From the NCBI GenBank assembly GCA_023140455.1, contig JAGLLQ010000096.1, positions 1-6,186 of the forward strand: a stretch of DNA of 6,186 nt, given 5' to 3'. Shown here piece by piece: positions 5,592 through 6,186 of this stretch; positions within the stretch are counted from its first letter, which is position 1, and every line of letters starts with the position of its first letter. The position numbers and the translations under genes were made by a program. The notes below the pieces were generated by a model. The model was not told the DNA's origin. It saw only the letters and a program-made list of their open reading frames with translations, and did not search any database. Origin of the DNA: Desulfobacteraceae bacterium (lineage in GTDB: Bacteria > Desulfobacterota > Desulfobacteria > Desulfobacterales > Desulfobacteraceae).

Positions 5592-6186
5592 TATTTTGGA
5601 TATCCTGTTATTTCCCGAATTTGTGAATACAATGGTTCCAGTGCTGAATACATCTTACTATAAACCCTTGAATATAACTCCCTGTAAATTTGAACATTTT
5701 TCTCATCCGGTTCAAAAATATTTTTAACATGAACCATATTGTCGACTGCTTCATCAAGGGTTGAGAACCATCCAAGCCCCTTTGCAACAAGGATAGCTGC
5801 TCCCAGACCCGACGTTTCATGGGTCTGCCCTTTTTCCATGGGAATATTAAAAATATCTGCCATAATCCTGCAAATTTCATTACTTTGGGAGGCACCGCCC
5901 GAGACAGCCGCTTTTTCTAATTTTAGCCCGGCTTTCTTTTGAATCCTTTCCATACCCTCGAAAAGAGCAAATCCCAACCCTTCAATGACTGCACGATATA
6001 TATGATCTTTTTTATGTACATCTCCGAATCCAATCATGGCACCTTTGGCATCAGGGTGATCCAGACCTGCCCCCCAGTATGGCTGCACAACAAGCCCCAT
6101 TGCACCGGGTTCAGTCCTTTCAAGGCACTGGTTTAACACTTCTTCTGCCGGGATTCCCATTTTTTCAGCCTTTTCAACTTCTTTGT
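5591..6186 (-). CDS. FGGY-family carbohydrate kinase, C-terminal part (5' end outside window)
   Basis: The frame is open to the window edge, reading KEVEKAEK before the first internal Met at 6160, so this is the C-terminal 198 residues or so of a protein normally near 500. FGGY kinases phosphorylate glycerol, xylulose, ribulose and other polyols or sugars with ATP. Visible features of the C-terminal actin-like domain are YWGAGLDHPDAKGAMIG, then AVIEGLGFALFEGMERI, and the hallmark AAVSGGASQSNEICRIMADI followed by THETSGLGAAILVAKGLGW. The substrate-determining N-terminal domain is not visible, so the sugar cannot be named. The stop overlaps the start of the AGPS-like oxidase by one base, so the two proteins are co-translated. 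That suggests the kinase product or substrate is related to the oxidase reaction. Confidence 0.9.
   Translation of the reverse strand, partial: KEVEKAEKMGIPAEEVLNQCLERTEPGAMGLVVQPYWGAGLDHPDAKGAMIGFGDVHKKDHIYRAVIEGLGFALFEGMERIQKKAGLKLEKAAVSGGASQSNEICRIMADIFNIPMEKGQTHETSGLGAAILVAKGLGWFSTLDEAVDNMVHVKNIFEPDEKNVQIYRELYSRVYSKMYSALEPLYSQIREITGYPK

Noticed and set aside
5608..5895. Minus-strand open frame of 95 codons inside the kinase
   Set aside because: It lies in another frame of the FGGY kinase C-terminal domain, whose motifs are continuous through the region.

Overview
The window is AT-rich DNA, and every gene I can support reads on the minus strand, so gene order runs from high to low coordinates. 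Protein content suggests an anaerobic, sulfate-reducer-like (former Deltaproteobacteria, Desulfobacterales-type) bacterium. The evidence is a YqeC/XdhC pair of selenium-dependent molybdenum hydroxylase maturation proteins, an AGPS-like FAD oxidase coupled to an FGGY kinase, and low GC. The taxonomic guess is inference only.

Right block (6186 to 3876): the C-terminal part of an FGGY-family carbohydrate kinase, whose stop overlaps by one base (TAATG) the start of a full-length FAD-binding oxidase of the alkyldihydroxyacetonephosphate synthase type. The two look co-translated and probably act on a common polyol, glycerol or ether-lipid related substrate. A 3' region of about 390 bases follows. 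It has three strong hairpins and no convincing gene, so it probably ends this operon.

Middle block (about 3485 to 1737): this looks like a short integron gene-cassette array with no integrase in the window. It holds a cysteine-containing orphan gene of 126 codons, a GNAT acetyltransferase, and a hicA-hicB toxin-antitoxin pair whose hicA appears broken. A 130-bp site (2930-3059) between the orphan gene and the GNAT gene has attC architecture: R boxes, 5-base unpaired spacers, L boxes and an extrahelical base. The orphan cassette also begins with the exact complement of its attC R'' box, as expected of an integrated cassette. A second, longer attC-like element (1737-1918) lies after hicB, and its R' end is only 7 bases upstream of the next gene's start codon. 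Stop codons of the orphan gene and hicB fall inside the R'' boxes, and the GNAT stop directly follows a similar AAC.

Left block (1729 to 1): yqeC, then xdhC, again joined by a TAATG overlap. XdhC runs off the window edge. These mature a molybdenum hydroxylase whose structural genes are not in view. The cassette array therefore sits between two ordinary metabolic operons and directly abuts the second, which may change how that operon is transcribed.
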